From the NCBI GenBank assembly GCA_002869845.2, contig NEWS02000008.1, positions 230,902 to 294,901 on the forward strand: 64,000 nt of DNA, written 5' to 3'. A program made the position numbers and the translations under genes. Of this stretch, positions 17,942 to 26,198 are shown piece after piece (position 1 is the stretch's first letter; each line of letters begins with the position of its first letter). The stretch is from Nitrospira sp. CG24B (lineage in GTDB: Bacteria; Nitrospirota; Nitrospiria; Nitrospirales; Nitrospiraceae). Under the pieces are notes generated by a model. That model worked only from the letters and a program-made list of their open reading frames with translations, searched no databases and was not told where the DNA came from.

Positions 17942-19021
17942 TTAGCGAAAAAGAAATGGCGGGGGCGCGATTCCCACCTCCAGCCCCTGATTGACGGCTA
18001 TCCAGGAGGCGCCATCATCGCTGCGAAACACCCCGGAACTCGTCCCCACATACAAACCTTTATCACCCGATCCGATCAACGCTTGCACCGCAAGGCTCGC
18101 CAGGCCCTTATTGAGGGGAATCCATTGCTTGCCCTTATCGATGGTCTTAAAAATTCCGTTCCCGGTTGCCACGACGACTCCGTCGTCACTAAATACAATA
18201 CCCCGGATAGAGTCGTTGGGCAGGGCCCGGCTGATTGGCCGCCACGTCAGTCCGCTGTCGGCACTGCGAAACACCCCGCCGTCAAACGTGCCAGCCAAAA
18301 TACTGTGATCCTGATCGATGACAAGAACACGAATGAAATTTTCAATCATTCCTTCATGGTCTTTCAACCCATGCCGCATACGCACCCACCCAGTTGAGCG
18401 AGGGCTGAACCGAAAGACACCTTGACCGGAAGTCCCGGCGAACAAGGTTCCATCGGCAGCGCGAGCAAGTGCATGAACGAGAATATCCTCTAACCCCGAC
18501 GTCACAGACATCCAACGATCCTCGGAGCCATGCAGGCGATACACGCCATCTCCGGTACCGGCAAACAGTTCGTGGTCCACCACCAATAGGGCCTTGACCT
18601 CAAGCCGCTTGAGCCCCACATTGACCGGCTGCCAGCTGTTCCCTTTGTCTCGTGAGCGAAACACTCCACCACGAAGCGTACCGGCATAGACGGTTCCGTC
18701 TTTCGCGGAGGCCAAGCTCAAGATAAACGGATCAGTGATGCCACCCCCTACTGGAGCCCACGTCGCGCCTCGATCCACGGTTCGAAAAATCCCATGCCCG
18801 AAGGATCCGGCATAGAGGACTCCATCACTCCCTATCACAAGGGCCTGCACGCTAGCTGCGGATTGTTCAGATAGCCCCGAGGCCGTCGAAGTCTCTGCAA
18901 TCCTCAGCGGATCGGAAGCCAGGAGAGTCTCATCGACGCCCAGGCAGAGAAAAGCACCCCACATGACGATCACAGAGGCAATCGTGCGAATGCGCTGAGC
19001 CTTTACAGTCCGATACCTCAT
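17942..19021 (-). CDS. Exported seven-bladed beta-propeller (YCF48/BNR-like repeats)
   Basis: A 359-residue protein with a long signal sequence (about 1-36, hydrophobic IASVIVMWGAFLCLG) and seven tandem repeats of about 45 residues, each with an AGT..GVFRS..G..W pattern. Examples are YAGSFGHGIFRTVDRGATW, YAGTLRGGVFRSRDKGNSW, LAGTFDGGVFRSADSGLTW and YVGTSSGVFRSDDGASW. Seven such units make a complete propeller. YCF48-like propellers assist assembly of membrane complexes; others bind sugars, so substrate is unknown. Its ATG overlaps the tatC stop (ATGA), so it is co-translated with the Tat translocase subunit, although its own leader lacks a twin arginine. Confidence 0.85.
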   Translation of the reverse strand: MRYRTVKAQRIRTIASVIVMWGAFLCLGVDETLLASDPLRIAETSTASGLSEQSAASVQALVIGSDGVLYAGSFGHGIFRTVDRGATWAPVGGGITDPFILSLASAKDGTVYAGTLRGGVFRSRDKGNSWQPVNVGLKRLEVKALLVVDHELFAGTGDGVYRLHGSEDRWMSVTSGLEDILVHALARAADGTLFAGTSGQGVFRFSPRSTGWVRMRHGLKDHEGMIENFIRVLVIDQDHSILAGTFDGGVFRSADSGLTWRPISRALPNDSIRGIVFSDDGVVVATGNGIFKTIDKGKQWIPLNKGLASLAVQALIGSGDKGLYVGTSSGVFRSDDGASWIAVNQGLEVGIAPPPFLFR

Positions 19022-19794
19022 CGCAGCCTCGTTCCAGCGGTATTCATCGGTAGATCAGGATCGAGCGGCAAATCGATCCCTCCTGAGTCCGGTTTTCGCC
19101 CGAAAATTCGAGCGCCGAGAATCCCGATCTCATACAGCGCCATCAGGGGAACCGCCATCAAAAGCATGGTAAAGAGCGTGGCATCAGGAGTCACGATGGC
19201 AGAGACAATGAGACACAACAAAATGGCATGTTTGCGGTAACGAGCGAACATGTCCGCTGACGCCACTCCAGTCATCGCCACGAGACTCATGACTAAGGGT
19301 AGCTCAAACGCACAGCCGAAGATGAGCAAAAATTTCACGTTAAAATCAATATAGGTGCCAACGCTCAGCTGCGGGGTGATATCACGATCGAGTCCGAAAC
19401 TCACGAACAGATCGATCACGAGCGGCAAAATCACGACATTGCAGAAGACCAGCCCTACCGCGAACAGCCCCCCAGCCACCATGAATAGCGGGATGGCCCA
19501 ACGCTGTTCTTTCTGCAACAGGGCGGGCTCGATAAACTTCCAACACTGATAAAAAATGACCGGCAAACTGAGAATGAGGGCTGCCAACAACGACACCTTG
19601 ATCGAAGCGAACAGCGCCTCCGTTGGGCCATAAAACGCCAGTTGGTTTGAAAAGGGCCGGTTGAGCCATGCCACCATTTCAGCGGAAAAAGAGAAGGTCA
19701 GCACCAACGCACCCAAGACCGTCGCACCAATGATGATCAGTCGTCTCTTGACGCCTTGGATGTGGGAGGCGAGCGGATGAATGGCCTGTTCCAT
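19018..19794 (-). CDS. tatC: Sec-independent (Tat) translocase subunit TatC
   Basis: Signal-recognition and core subunit of the twin-arginine translocase. The 258-residue protein has about six hydrophobic helices and family blocks: the N-terminal HxxxxKRRLIIIGATVLG, a strongly conserved YGPTEALFASIKVSLLAALILSLP-like segment, QCWKFIEPALLQKEQRW, and a C-terminal helix VSAIVTPDATLFTMLLMAVPL. The usual conserved glutamate (F-x-x-P-x-L) is present. tatA/tatB are not in the window. The gene sits 46 nt after a DUF465 gene and overlaps the propeller gene by 4 nt. The start at ATG 19794 lacks a strong SD. Confidence 0.94.
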   Translation of the reverse strand: MEQAIHPLASHIQGVKRRLIIIGATVLGALVLTFSFSAEMVAWLNRPFSNQLAFYGPTEALFASIKVSLLAALILSLPVIFYQCWKFIEPALLQKEQRWAIPLFMVAGGLFAVGLVFCNVVILPLVIDLFVSFGLDRDITPQLSVGTYIDFNVKFLLIFGCAFELPLVMSLVAMTGVASADMFARYRKHAILLCLIVSAIVTPDATLFTMLLMAVPLMALYEIGILGARIFGRKPDSGGIDLPLDPDLPMNTAGTRLR

Positions 19795-19840
19795 ATCGAC
19801 AGATTCAGCCGCCTGCAGAATCGGTGGCCGATCAACCTAT

Positions 19841-20080
19841 CTACCGCGCCGGTTCGAGCCTGTGCTCACGGTGGAGACGAATCAGTTCTGCAAGCTTGTC
19901 TTTCTTCACCAATTTTTCCTTTTGCATCCGCTTTTTCTCGATTTCTTCCGACGGGGTCAAGACATGGCGCTTCTGCAGCTCGTTCAGTTCAAGGTCCAGG
20001 CGATGGTGGGACGCTTCGAGTTCCCGAAATTCGGTGTTGGAGTGGCGAAGTTGTTCAACAATCGCATCTTCCGTCAACAT
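19841..20080 (-). CDS. DUF465 (YdcH-like) small coiled protein
   Basis: A 79-residue, highly charged, helical protein. It has the DUF465 layout: an N-terminal helix with HHRLDLELNELQKR and a C-terminal basic helix ending KKDKLAELIRLHRE. AGGAGGTG lies 5 nt before ATG 20080, one of the best ribosome binding sites in the window, so it is very likely expressed. Members of this family have no agreed function. It precedes tatC by 46 nt and follows the rimI gene by 48 nt on the same strand, so it may belong to the tsaB-rimI transcript. Confidence 0.82.
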   Translation of the reverse strand: MLTEDAIVEQLRHSNTEFRELEASHHRLDLELNELQKRHVLTPSEEIEKKRMQKEKLVKKDKLAELIRLHREHRLEPAR

Positions 20081-20128
20081 AACGACACCTCCTGGTTAAA
20101 TTGGCTCTATTGAAGCTGATCCACCTCC

Positions 20129-20659
20129 CTAAGGTAAAACCTTTGCCAGCTGCTGGCCACTCGATATCACGAGCGGATGCATTTCCATCAGCACGGCATC
20201 TTCAATGGGATTCGTGTAGTAACGAGGGCGATGACCAATCTTGAGAAAACCTAGACGAGCATAGAGAGAACACGCTGGATCGTTCGAGGCTCTGACTTCG
20301 AGGACGGCTCGAGTAGCCGCTTGTTCTAATCCCAGACGAAGGGCTTCGGTGACAAGCGCTTTTCCAACCCCTCTTCTCCGCATCGACTCTCGTACCGCCA
20401 AATTCATTAATCGCAGCTCTTCAAAGACAATCCAGAAGCAATGGTACCCGATAATCGTGGGTTCAGCCTGTGGTATCGACTCCTCTCGCCGCCTCGCGAC
20501 AAGAAAATGTGCGAATTGATTGTTCGTTAACTCAGCCTCGAGCATTTTGCGCGTCCAAGGGGATGAGAAGCAAGCCTCTTCCAAAGCAAGGATGTCCGGT
20601 AACATATCCGGTGTCGCTGAGAAAATCTGGAATTCAGACATCACCATGTCGCGGCTCAC
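20129..20659 (-). CDS. rimI: Ribosomal-protein-alanine N-acetyltransferase
   Basis: GNAT-family N-acetyltransferase of the RimI type, which acetylates the N-terminal alanine of ribosomal protein S18 and other N-termini. The acetyl-CoA motif A is seen in NLAVRESMRRRGVGKALVTEA, followed by LEVRASNDPACSLYARLGFLKIGHRPRYY, which matches RimI. The N-terminal block EEACFSSPWTRKMLEAEL is also diagnostic. I place the start at GTG 20659, which overlaps the tsaB stop (GTGA) with AGGA just upstream. ATG 20647 or 20641 are alternatives. tsaB-rimI pairing is common in bacteria and supports the assignment. Confidence 0.9.
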   Translation of the reverse strand: MSRDMVMSEFQIFSATPDMLPDILALEEACFSSPWTRKMLEAELTNNQFAHFLVARRREESIPQAEPTIIGYHCFWIVFEELRLMNLAVRESMRRRGVGKALVTEALRLGLEQAATRAVLEVRASNDPACSLYARLGFLKIGHRPRYYTNPIEDAVLMEMHPLVISSGQQLAKVLP

Positions 20660-21447
20660 ATGTCCTGCCGATTCGACCACCGACGCCCACGAGCCAATCG
20701 TTCGGCAACTTTAGTTTCAACCCGCTGCCGGCGCCTCGCAACGGACGACACACCGCCGGACCGTTCGTATTGGATTTCTGCTTCGGTCCGCTGGACATAC
20801 AGCGGCATCACCACATCTCCGGCAATTTCACCGCATCGAAGTCGTTCCAGTCCGATGCGCGCGACGTGAATAGCCGACGGTTTGAAGACGTCCTGTGGCC
20901 CCACCCTCACGGTGACCGACGCAGGCAATGCCGCTCGAATCTCCGATTCCATCGACGACCAGCCGGCCCCGAATACCAACGTAGGTTCGGTGAGACTCTG
21001 CGCGAGGGCGCCTGGGGGGCCAACCTGTTCACCGACAACACGATCAAATCGCCCATCCCCTGTCCAACGGAAAATCGCCCAGTACACTTCCCCACGACGA
21101 CTGACCAGTATTGGACAGACGGGAACGGTTGCCGCTTCCACATTCCTCGCCATGGCTTCCAGTGTCGGGACCAGCATGAGAGGAAGACCAGTGGCTCCAC
21201 GAAGTCCTAGGCACGTGGCAATACCCACTCGGATACCGGTAAACGAGCCTGGCCCGATCGAACAGGCAAGACCACTCAGATCGCCAAGCCGCAATCCGGA
21301 TTGAGAGAACAATTGATCGATCGTGGGCAAAAGGAGGGAACCCTGCGCACCACCGGCCTCTTGCTCATGCATCGCGACAATGCGGTCATCTTCAAGAATC
21401 GCGACACTCTGCCACGTCGTGGCTGTTTCAACCGCAAGGATTTTCAT
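20656..21447 (-). CDS. tsaB: tRNA threonylcarbamoyladenosine biosynthesis protein TsaB
   Basis: Partner and activator of TsaD (at 9.1-10.2 kb) in t6A37 formation. The 263-residue protein has MKILAVETATTWQSVAIL at the N-terminus and the family signature CSIGPGSFTGIRVGIATCLGL. The C-terminal lobe is longer than that of E. coli TsaB (231 residues) and ends in an arginine-rich tail (RRQRVETKVAERLARGRRW). ATG 21447 begins 6 nt after the stop of the upstream lipoprotein gene. TsaB lacks the metal-binding histidines of TsaD, as expected here. Its stop overlaps the rimI start. Confidence 0.93.
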   Translation of the reverse strand: MKILAVETATTWQSVAILEDDRIVAMHEQEAGGAQGSLLLPTIDQLFSQSGLRLGDLSGLACSIGPGSFTGIRVGIATCLGLRGATGLPLMLVPTLEAMARNVEAATVPVCPILVSRRGEVYWAIFRWTGDGRFDRVVGEQVGPPGALAQSLTEPTLVFGAGWSSMESEIRAALPASVTVRVGPQDVFKPSAIHVARIGLERLRCGEIAGDVVMPLYVQRTEAEIQYERSGGVSSVARRRQRVETKVAERLARGRRWSNRQDM

Positions 21448-21453
21448 CGACGA

Positions 21454-22278
21454 TTATGAGATCTGACCTAGGTCTTCCGCCCGTATCGCGTGATTGTGAT
21501 GCATCTCGTGGAAGATGACTTGCACGGAGCCTTGTCCTCGACCATCTTCGAGAGAAATCTTGAACGGGCGAAATAGCCGAACATCCTGATCGCCCATGGC
21601 CTGTGCTGGAATACTTTTCAACTCCTCGAGCGGCCTAAAATCGTCATACTGAATCGTCGCCTCAACCTCCCCACTCGACCCAAGCCACTCTTCCTGTACC
21701 ACGAGCAATCGGCGGTCAAACCAGAGACGGTGGATCGGCGAACGCGATGGGCTCATTCCCCCGGTTGCTGGCGCATAGACGTCGAGACGATATCGACCTC
21801 GGTCTTCAACGACCTTCACCATTTCATCCCCGGCAATGGCGTTTGTCCCCAACACGCCACCGACCGCCCAGACACTCAGCTGAGAGAATCGAGCCAATTT
21901 TCCTGCACCTTTCATCTCGGACTGGTGCCCAGTATAGGTCTTTCCCTCCAGCGGCAAGCGGAGCCTGTACAGATCATCCGCTTGAGCAAAGTCGAACAGC
22001 TCGCTTCCAAGAGCAGTAAACCCTCTCAGCCGCAACGCATTCGGACGACGGTAGTAGACCGTACCCTCTATTCGTGAGGCAATGGGGATGAGTCCACCCC
22101 GCACTTTCGCGCTGAACAATCCCTTTAGGGATTGGATGGCCGCTTCACGATGACGCAAAAGAGCCGTCAACTCCTGCGCCGTCACCTGCCTGAGCGGTGT
22201 TTCTTCTTTTGGTGTGATGAGAGTACAACCAGCCAATATGAAGATCGCGATGCACACGCCAATAAAGTGCGCGAGCAT
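21454..22278 (-). CDS. LolB-like lipoprotein (DUF4292 type)
   Basis: A 274-residue predicted outer-membrane or periplasmic lipoprotein: MLAHFIGVCIAIFILAGC ends in a lipobox. The mature part resembles the LolA/LolB fold family: an N-terminal helix (LRHREAAIQSLKGLFSAKV) followed by strands with GTVYYRRPNALRLRGF and a late RLWFDRRLLVVQEEWLG. The call rests on pattern, not on catalytic residues. ATG 22278 has AAGG 5 nt upstream; a frame extending 16 codons further into radA lacks a signal-like start. It lies 31 nt after radA and 6 nt before tsaB, hence in the same transcript. Confidence 0.75.
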   Translation of the reverse strand: MLAHFIGVCIAIFILAGCTLITPKEETPLRQVTAQELTALLRHREAAIQSLKGLFSAKVRGGLIPIASRIEGTVYYRRPNALRLRGFTALGSELFDFAQADDLYRLRLPLEGKTYTGHQSEMKGAGKLARFSQLSVWAVGGVLGTNAIAGDEMVKVVEDRGRYRLDVYAPATGGMSPSRSPIHRLWFDRRLLVVQEEWLGSSGEVEATIQYDDFRPLEELKSIPAQAMGDQDVRLFRPFKISLEDGRGQGSVQVIFHEMHHNHAIRAEDLGQIS

Positions 22279-22309
22279 CGAGCCTTGTCTGCCGCTTGCT
22301 TCCCTCTTT

Positions 22310-23671
22310 CTACGCCAACACCACATCCAAGGCCTCTCGCACTTCTTGAATGCCGATCAGCTCCATGCCATCGATGGGATCGAGCTTCGCCAGATTTCGT
22401 TCAGGCAGAATGCACCGCTTGAACCCCATCTTCGCGGCCTCACGAATACGCAGTTCAGCCTGACTGACGGCACGTACCTCTCCACCCAAACCGACCTCCC
22501 CCAACAGTAACGTCCCCGGCTCGACAGGCCTTTCCCGTAAACTCGATGTGACAGCGGCTACGATCCCCAAGTCAATCGCCGGTTCGTCGACATGCATCCC
22601 TCCCACGATATTCACATACACATCCTGTCCGGAAAGATGCACCCCCAGCCGTTTCTCCATGACAGCGAGCAACAATGATACTCGATTGACCTCCACCCCG
22701 TTCGCCATTCGCTTGGGCATAGCATAGGTGGTTGAGGAAACCAACGCTTGCAGTTCAACCAGTATTGGCCTCGTCCCTTCGAGGCTCGACACCACCACCG
22801 ATCCGGTACTCCGTTGAGGACGTTCCGCCAGAAACAATTCCGATGGATTATTCACCTCTTCGAGCCCGACATCCTTCATTTCGAAGACCCCGATTTCATT
22901 GGTCGATCCAAAACGATTCTTGACGGCGCGGAGAATCCGGTAGCTGTGCCCCTTATCTCCTTCAAAGTACAACACTGTATCGACGATATGTTCCAGCAAC
23001 CGTGGCCCTGCAATCGCGCCCTCTTTCGTGACATGCCCAATGATGAAGACCGGCACACCAGCCCGCTTGGCAAACCACATGAGCTGTCCAGCCACTTCCT
23101 GAACTTGGCTGATGCTACCGGGAGCGGAGGTAATTTGTTCCGTATACACCGTTTGGATCGAATCGACCACCACGGCAGCCGGCTCAATTTCCTGCACCGT
23201 TTTCAGAATCTGCTCAAGGGAGGTTTCGGCCAAGATCAGCAGATGTGGATGTTCAATACCCAGCCGTTGCCCACGCATCTTAATCTGCCGGGGAGACTCT
23301 TCTCCGGAAACGTACAGAACCGGCGCTGCCTTTGTCGCTAACCGTGGCAAGGCTTGCAAGAGCAGCGTTGTCTTGCCAATTCCAGGATCGCCTCCGATCA
23401 AAATTACCGAGCCCGGAATGACTCCACCTCCCAGGACTCGATCGAATTCACCAATACCGGTGAGCCGACGATCCTCTCCCACGACTTCGATGTCGCCGAT
23501 GGGCGTGGCCTTGGGCTGAGCTGTCTTCATCGCAACAGGACGACCCTTTCCTGTCGCCGCTTGCCGCTCCTCTTTCATCGTATTCCAGCCGCCGCAGTCA
23601 GGACAGCGGCCGAGCCACCGTGGCGCCTGATGTCCACAGGTTTGGCAAGAAAAGACAATCTTGGATTTCAA
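22310..23671 (-). CDS. radA: DNA repair protein RadA
   Basis: RecA-like helicase that extends strand exchange in recombination. The 453-residue protein has the zinc finger C9-x2-C12...C23-x2-C26 (CQTCG and CPDCG), Walker A GDPGIGKT at 94-101, the RadA-specific KNRFGS motif near 253, and a C-terminal Lon-like domain. The apparent start is TTG at 23671 with GAGG about 7 nt upstream; no ATG or GTG lies before the zinc finger. It begins the minus-strand radA-lipoprotein-tsaB-rimI string. All key residues are present. Confidence 0.95.
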   Translation of the reverse strand: MKSKIVFSCQTCGHQAPRWLGRCPDCGGWNTMKEERQAATGKGRPVAMKTAQPKATPIGDIEVVGEDRRLTGIGEFDRVLGGGVIPGSVILIGGDPGIGKTTLLLQALPRLATKAAPVLYVSGEESPRQIKMRGQRLGIEHPHLLILAETSLEQILKTVQEIEPAAVVVDSIQTVYTEQITSAPGSISQVQEVAGQLMWFAKRAGVPVFIIGHVTKEGAIAGPRLLEHIVDTVLYFEGDKGHSYRILRAVKNRFGSTNEIGVFEMKDVGLEEVNNPSELFLAERPQRSTGSVVVSSLEGTRPILVELQALVSSTTYAMPKRMANGVEVNRVSLLLAVMEKRLGVHLSGQDVYVNIVGGMHVDEPAIDLGIVAAVTSSLRERPVEPGTLLLGEVGLGGEVRAVSQAELRIREAAKMGFKRCILPERNLAKLDPIDGMELIGIQEVREALDVVLA

Positions 23672-23802
23672 AAATGGCCTCGTGGAGGAGGACGATAATG
23701 AAGGCCTATCTTAATGGATGCAGGGAGGGAATAAAAGCTGGGAGTAGATACTGGAATACAATGTGAGATGACTAAAGATCGCCCATCTCAAAAACTTTGA
23801 CC

Positions 23803-23841
23803 TTGACGAGCCTTTACGACTTACCCTATTGTAGCTATTGT
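23803..23841 (+). promoter_or_regulatory. Putative promoter and direct repeat before the Rrf2 regulator
   Basis: TTGACG (23803-23808) and TATTGT (23827-23832) are 18 nt apart. Overlapping the -10 box is a tandem CTATTGT repeat (23826-23832 and 23835-23841). A repeat on the -10 box of a regulator's own gene suggests autoregulation, but this is inference. Confidence 0.45.
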
Positions 23842-23861
23842 TGATAAACTAACTCCAGATT

Positions 23862-24296
23862 ATGAAACTCTCAAAAAAAAGTGAATACGGTCTCCGGGCA
23901 TTGCTTGAACTCGCGCTGGTCCACGGAAAGACAACGCTGCAGCGCCGCGACATTGCCGATCGCCAGCACATCCCCGTTGAATTCTTGGAGCAGATTCTTC
24001 TCACACTCAAACGAGCTGGGCTGGTCTCCAGCCGACGTGGAGTAAATGGAGGATATGACCTGATTAAACAGCCGAACGAGATCACGCTCGGTCAAGTCAT
24101 ACGCATCCTCGATGGTCCGCTGGCGCCGATCAGCTGCGTCAGCAAGACGGCCTACCAAAAATGCAACGACTGTCCCTATACGAACAAGCCGCGTTGTCCC
24201 GTACAGCAGGTAATGGGCAAAGTCCGCGATGCGATTGCTGGGGTCCTCGATCACTATTCACTCGCCGACTTTGCTGCCGGCCATCCCAAAGGCTAA
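23862..24296 (+). CDS. Rrf2 family transcriptional regulator, probable Fe-S sensor
   Basis: A 144-residue winged-helix repressor of the Rrf2/IscR/CymR family: MKLSKKSEYGLRALLELA, recognition region IPVEFLEQILLTLKRAGLV and SSRRGVNGGYDL are family hallmarks. Four cysteines, C92, C101, C104 and C112, fall in the dimerisation/sensor region (SCVSK, KCNDCPY, RCPVQ), compatible with an Fe-S cluster as in IscR, NsrR or RsrR; the spacing is not identical to IscR. It is 6 nt upstream of a TauE/SafE exporter gene, suggesting control of sulfur-compound efflux. Its own promoter carries a direct repeat. Ligand (NO, redox or cysteine) cannot be read from sequence. Confidence 0.88.
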   Translation: MKLSKKSEYGLRALLELALVHGKTTLQRRDIADRQHIPVEFLEQILLTLKRAGLVSSRRGVNGGYDLIKQPNEITLGQVIRILDGPLAPISCVSKTAYQKCNDCPYTNKPRCPVQQVMGKVRDAIAGVLDHYSLADFAAGHPKG

Positions 24297-24302
24297 TCCC
24301 TG

Positions 24303-25151
24303 ATGGACACAATCGTTCTTGTCCTCATTACATTTGTCGCCGCCACAGTGAACGGCGCGCTAGGGTACGGTTTCTCCTCCATCACGGTTCCGGTCGCCCT
24401 CTTGTTTTTCACCAATCGCATTTTGAACCCAGCCCTCGTACTTATCGAACTTGTCATCAACGCGTATGTTCTCTTCATCAATCGAAAGAGCATCCCCAAT
24501 GTCTTCTGGCGCGTCGCTCCAATTCTTGTCGGTCTGGCGGTCGGAGTGGGTATTGGCAGCTATCTACTCTTTTTGGTGCAGCCAGCATGGATCAAGTTCG
24601 TCACCTATCTTTTTCTGCTGCCCTTGATTCTTCTCCAGGCAGCGGGCATTCGGAAACCAATTCGCGCTGAAAAAGTGATCGGCGTACCATTTGGGATGGG
24701 ACTCGGCACCCTCTATTCACTCACGACGATTTCCGGCCCCCCCTTGGCTCTCCTCTTTAACAATCAAGGCTATCCAAAACAAGACTTCCGTGCGGCATTA
24801 GGGATCATTCGCCTGACAGAGTCTTCACTCACAGCCATCGCTTACGGGTTTATCGGTTTCTACAGCGCCGGTAGCATGGAAATTATTCCCTATATCGTTC
24901 CCAGCGTCCTCATCGGCATTCCACTCGGAACGTATCTCATTCGCTTGATGGACCCTGAGACATTCCGGCGCATTTGCATGGCGTTCGATGCGCTGATAGT
25001 AGGATTCGGTCTGTCTCGAGTGTTAGTTGAGTTAAATCTTGCCTCCACCCTCACAACCTACAGCATCTTGTCGATCGTAGTCCTGATAAACGGCTACTTG
25101 CTGTTTCGATTTTTCCGAGATCGCCCAGATCCTCAACAGATCCCTTCTTGA
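24303..25151 (+). CDS. TauE/SafE family sulfite or organosulfonate exporter-like membrane protein
   Basis: A 282-residue integral membrane protein with about eight hydrophobic helices and the family's paired glycine-rich repeats (NGALGYGFSSITVPVALLF near the start, GMGLGTLYSLTTISGPPLAL in the middle). Family members export sulfite, sulfoacetate or related anions. It begins 6 nt after the Rrf2 regulator, so both are in one transcript. TauE/SafE specificity cannot be inferred from sequence alone. The C-terminus is cytoplasmic and short (FFRDRPDPQQIPS). No downstream partner on the strand before 25.4 kb. Confidence 0.85.
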   Translation: MDTIVLVLITFVAATVNGALGYGFSSITVPVALLFFTNRILNPALVLIELVINAYVLFINRKSIPNVFWRVAPILVGLAVGVGIGSYLLFLVQPAWIKFVTYLFLLPLILLQAAGIRKPIRAEKVIGVPFGMGLGTLYSLTTISGPPLALLFNNQGYPKQDFRAALGIIRLTESSLTAIAYGFIGFYSAGSMEIIPYIVPSVLIGIPLGTYLIRLMDPETFRRICMAFDALIVGFGLSRVLVELNLASTLTTYSILSIVVLINGYLLFRFFRDRPDPQQIPS

Positions 25152-25407
25152 TATCTCCCGTTAGTCTTTGGTCATAAGTAGTCGGTGACTGGAAAGCCTG
25201 CCTGGCTATGACTGTTGTAGGTACTTGAAGGTTGAACCATTCACACCTAGCATTTTCTATTGTTCGAAAAATTATATAACTTCTTTATTAGTAATGGCTT
25301 GCATGATCAATCGTACAGGCACGACAGTTGCTTAATGCCAGGGTGTTGTCCCTAGCCTACTGAAGCCAGCTAGCTATATCGCACTTCACGAGAGAGGAGT
25401 ATTTCAT

Positions 25408-26022
25408 ATGCTAAGACCGAAACCTTCGATCATTTCGGCTCTCCGAAATCTCACTATCACATTGGTCTCCTTGTTAGTTTTGAGCACCATCGTCCTCCCG
25501 CTTGCCGGGTGTAGCGACAGCGGACAGGGTGGACCGAATATTTCCTCTCTCTCTACACCGACGGACACTCAACTGAGTGAGAACACAGAGACCGACACTA
25601 CCTCTACTGAAACCGCTGCAAATGAACAGGACGATCCGACGATTTCTGAAGCACTTACAGAACTAGAACCTTTCCCGAGTGAGGTTGCAGAGGCAGATCC
25701 TGAATCTCTTGTGGCAGGCCCTGAGGAAGAAACCGTACCCTTCACTCCAACCGAGGCCACCGCGCGGTTGACCTGGGCTGTAAACCCTGATCCCACAGTA
25801 ACCGGTTACCGTGTCTATTACGGGAAGGAATCTTCCGGAGAACCAGGCTCATGCTCCTACGAGACAAGCCAATCAGTCGAGGCTCCACCAGCTATTATCA
25901 GTGGGCTTGAACCTAATACGCCCTATTTCTTTGCCATCAGTGCCTTTGGAGGCGAAGAAGGCGAAGCAGAAAGTCCCTGCTCAAATGAAGTCCTCATGAT
26001 TTCATCCCCAGCCCAAGGCTAA
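25408..26022 (+). CDS. Lipoprotein with acidic linker and fibronectin type III domain
   Basis: A 204-residue protein. The signal peptide ends in a lipobox (VLPLAGC, cysteine near 35). Residues 40-110 form a low-complexity Thr/Glu/Ser/Asp-rich linker (ENTETDTTSTETAANEQDD). Residues 112-200 form one fibronectin type III domain (ARLTWAVNPDPTVTGYRVYYG, then LEPNTPYFFAISAFGGEEGE). This suits a surface- or periplasm-exposed lipid-anchored adhesion or sensing module. AGGAG lies 8 nt before ATG 25408. A strong terminator follows at 26054. It stands alone; the ~256 nt before it is non-coding, AT-rich and likely holds its promoter. Confidence 0.82.
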   Translation: MLRPKPSIISALRNLTITLVSLLVLSTIVLPLAGCSDSGQGGPNISSLSTPTDTQLSENTETDTTSTETAANEQDDPTISEALTELEPFPSEVAEADPESLVAGPEEETVPFTPTEATARLTWAVNPDPTVTGYRVYYGKESSGEPGSCSYETSQSVEAPPAIISGLEPNTPYFFAISAFGGEEGEAESPCSNEVLMISSPAQG

Positions 26023-26053
26023 ACACACCGCTCACTGAGTCATCACTGTTTCA

Positions 26054-26090
26054 GCGCTCCCCTGGATCTTGCCTGGGGAGCGCATCTCTT
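26054..26090 (+). terminator. Rho-independent terminator-like hairpin after the FnIII lipoprotein
   Basis: A perfect 9-bp stem GCGCTCCCC (26054-26062) / GGGGAGCGC (26075-26083), with a 12-nt loop, followed by the pyrimidine-rich ATCTCTTCATT. It closes the lipoprotein transcript and insulates transketolase. Confidence 0.65.
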
Positions 26091-26198
26091 CATTGACCTC
26101 TACTCGCTGATTTGTTAGCCTCACGCCCTAGCAACTTCTGCAGAAGTGTACAACCAACACCTACGCGCGTTGTGATCTCTATCCTGAAAGGATCGTCC

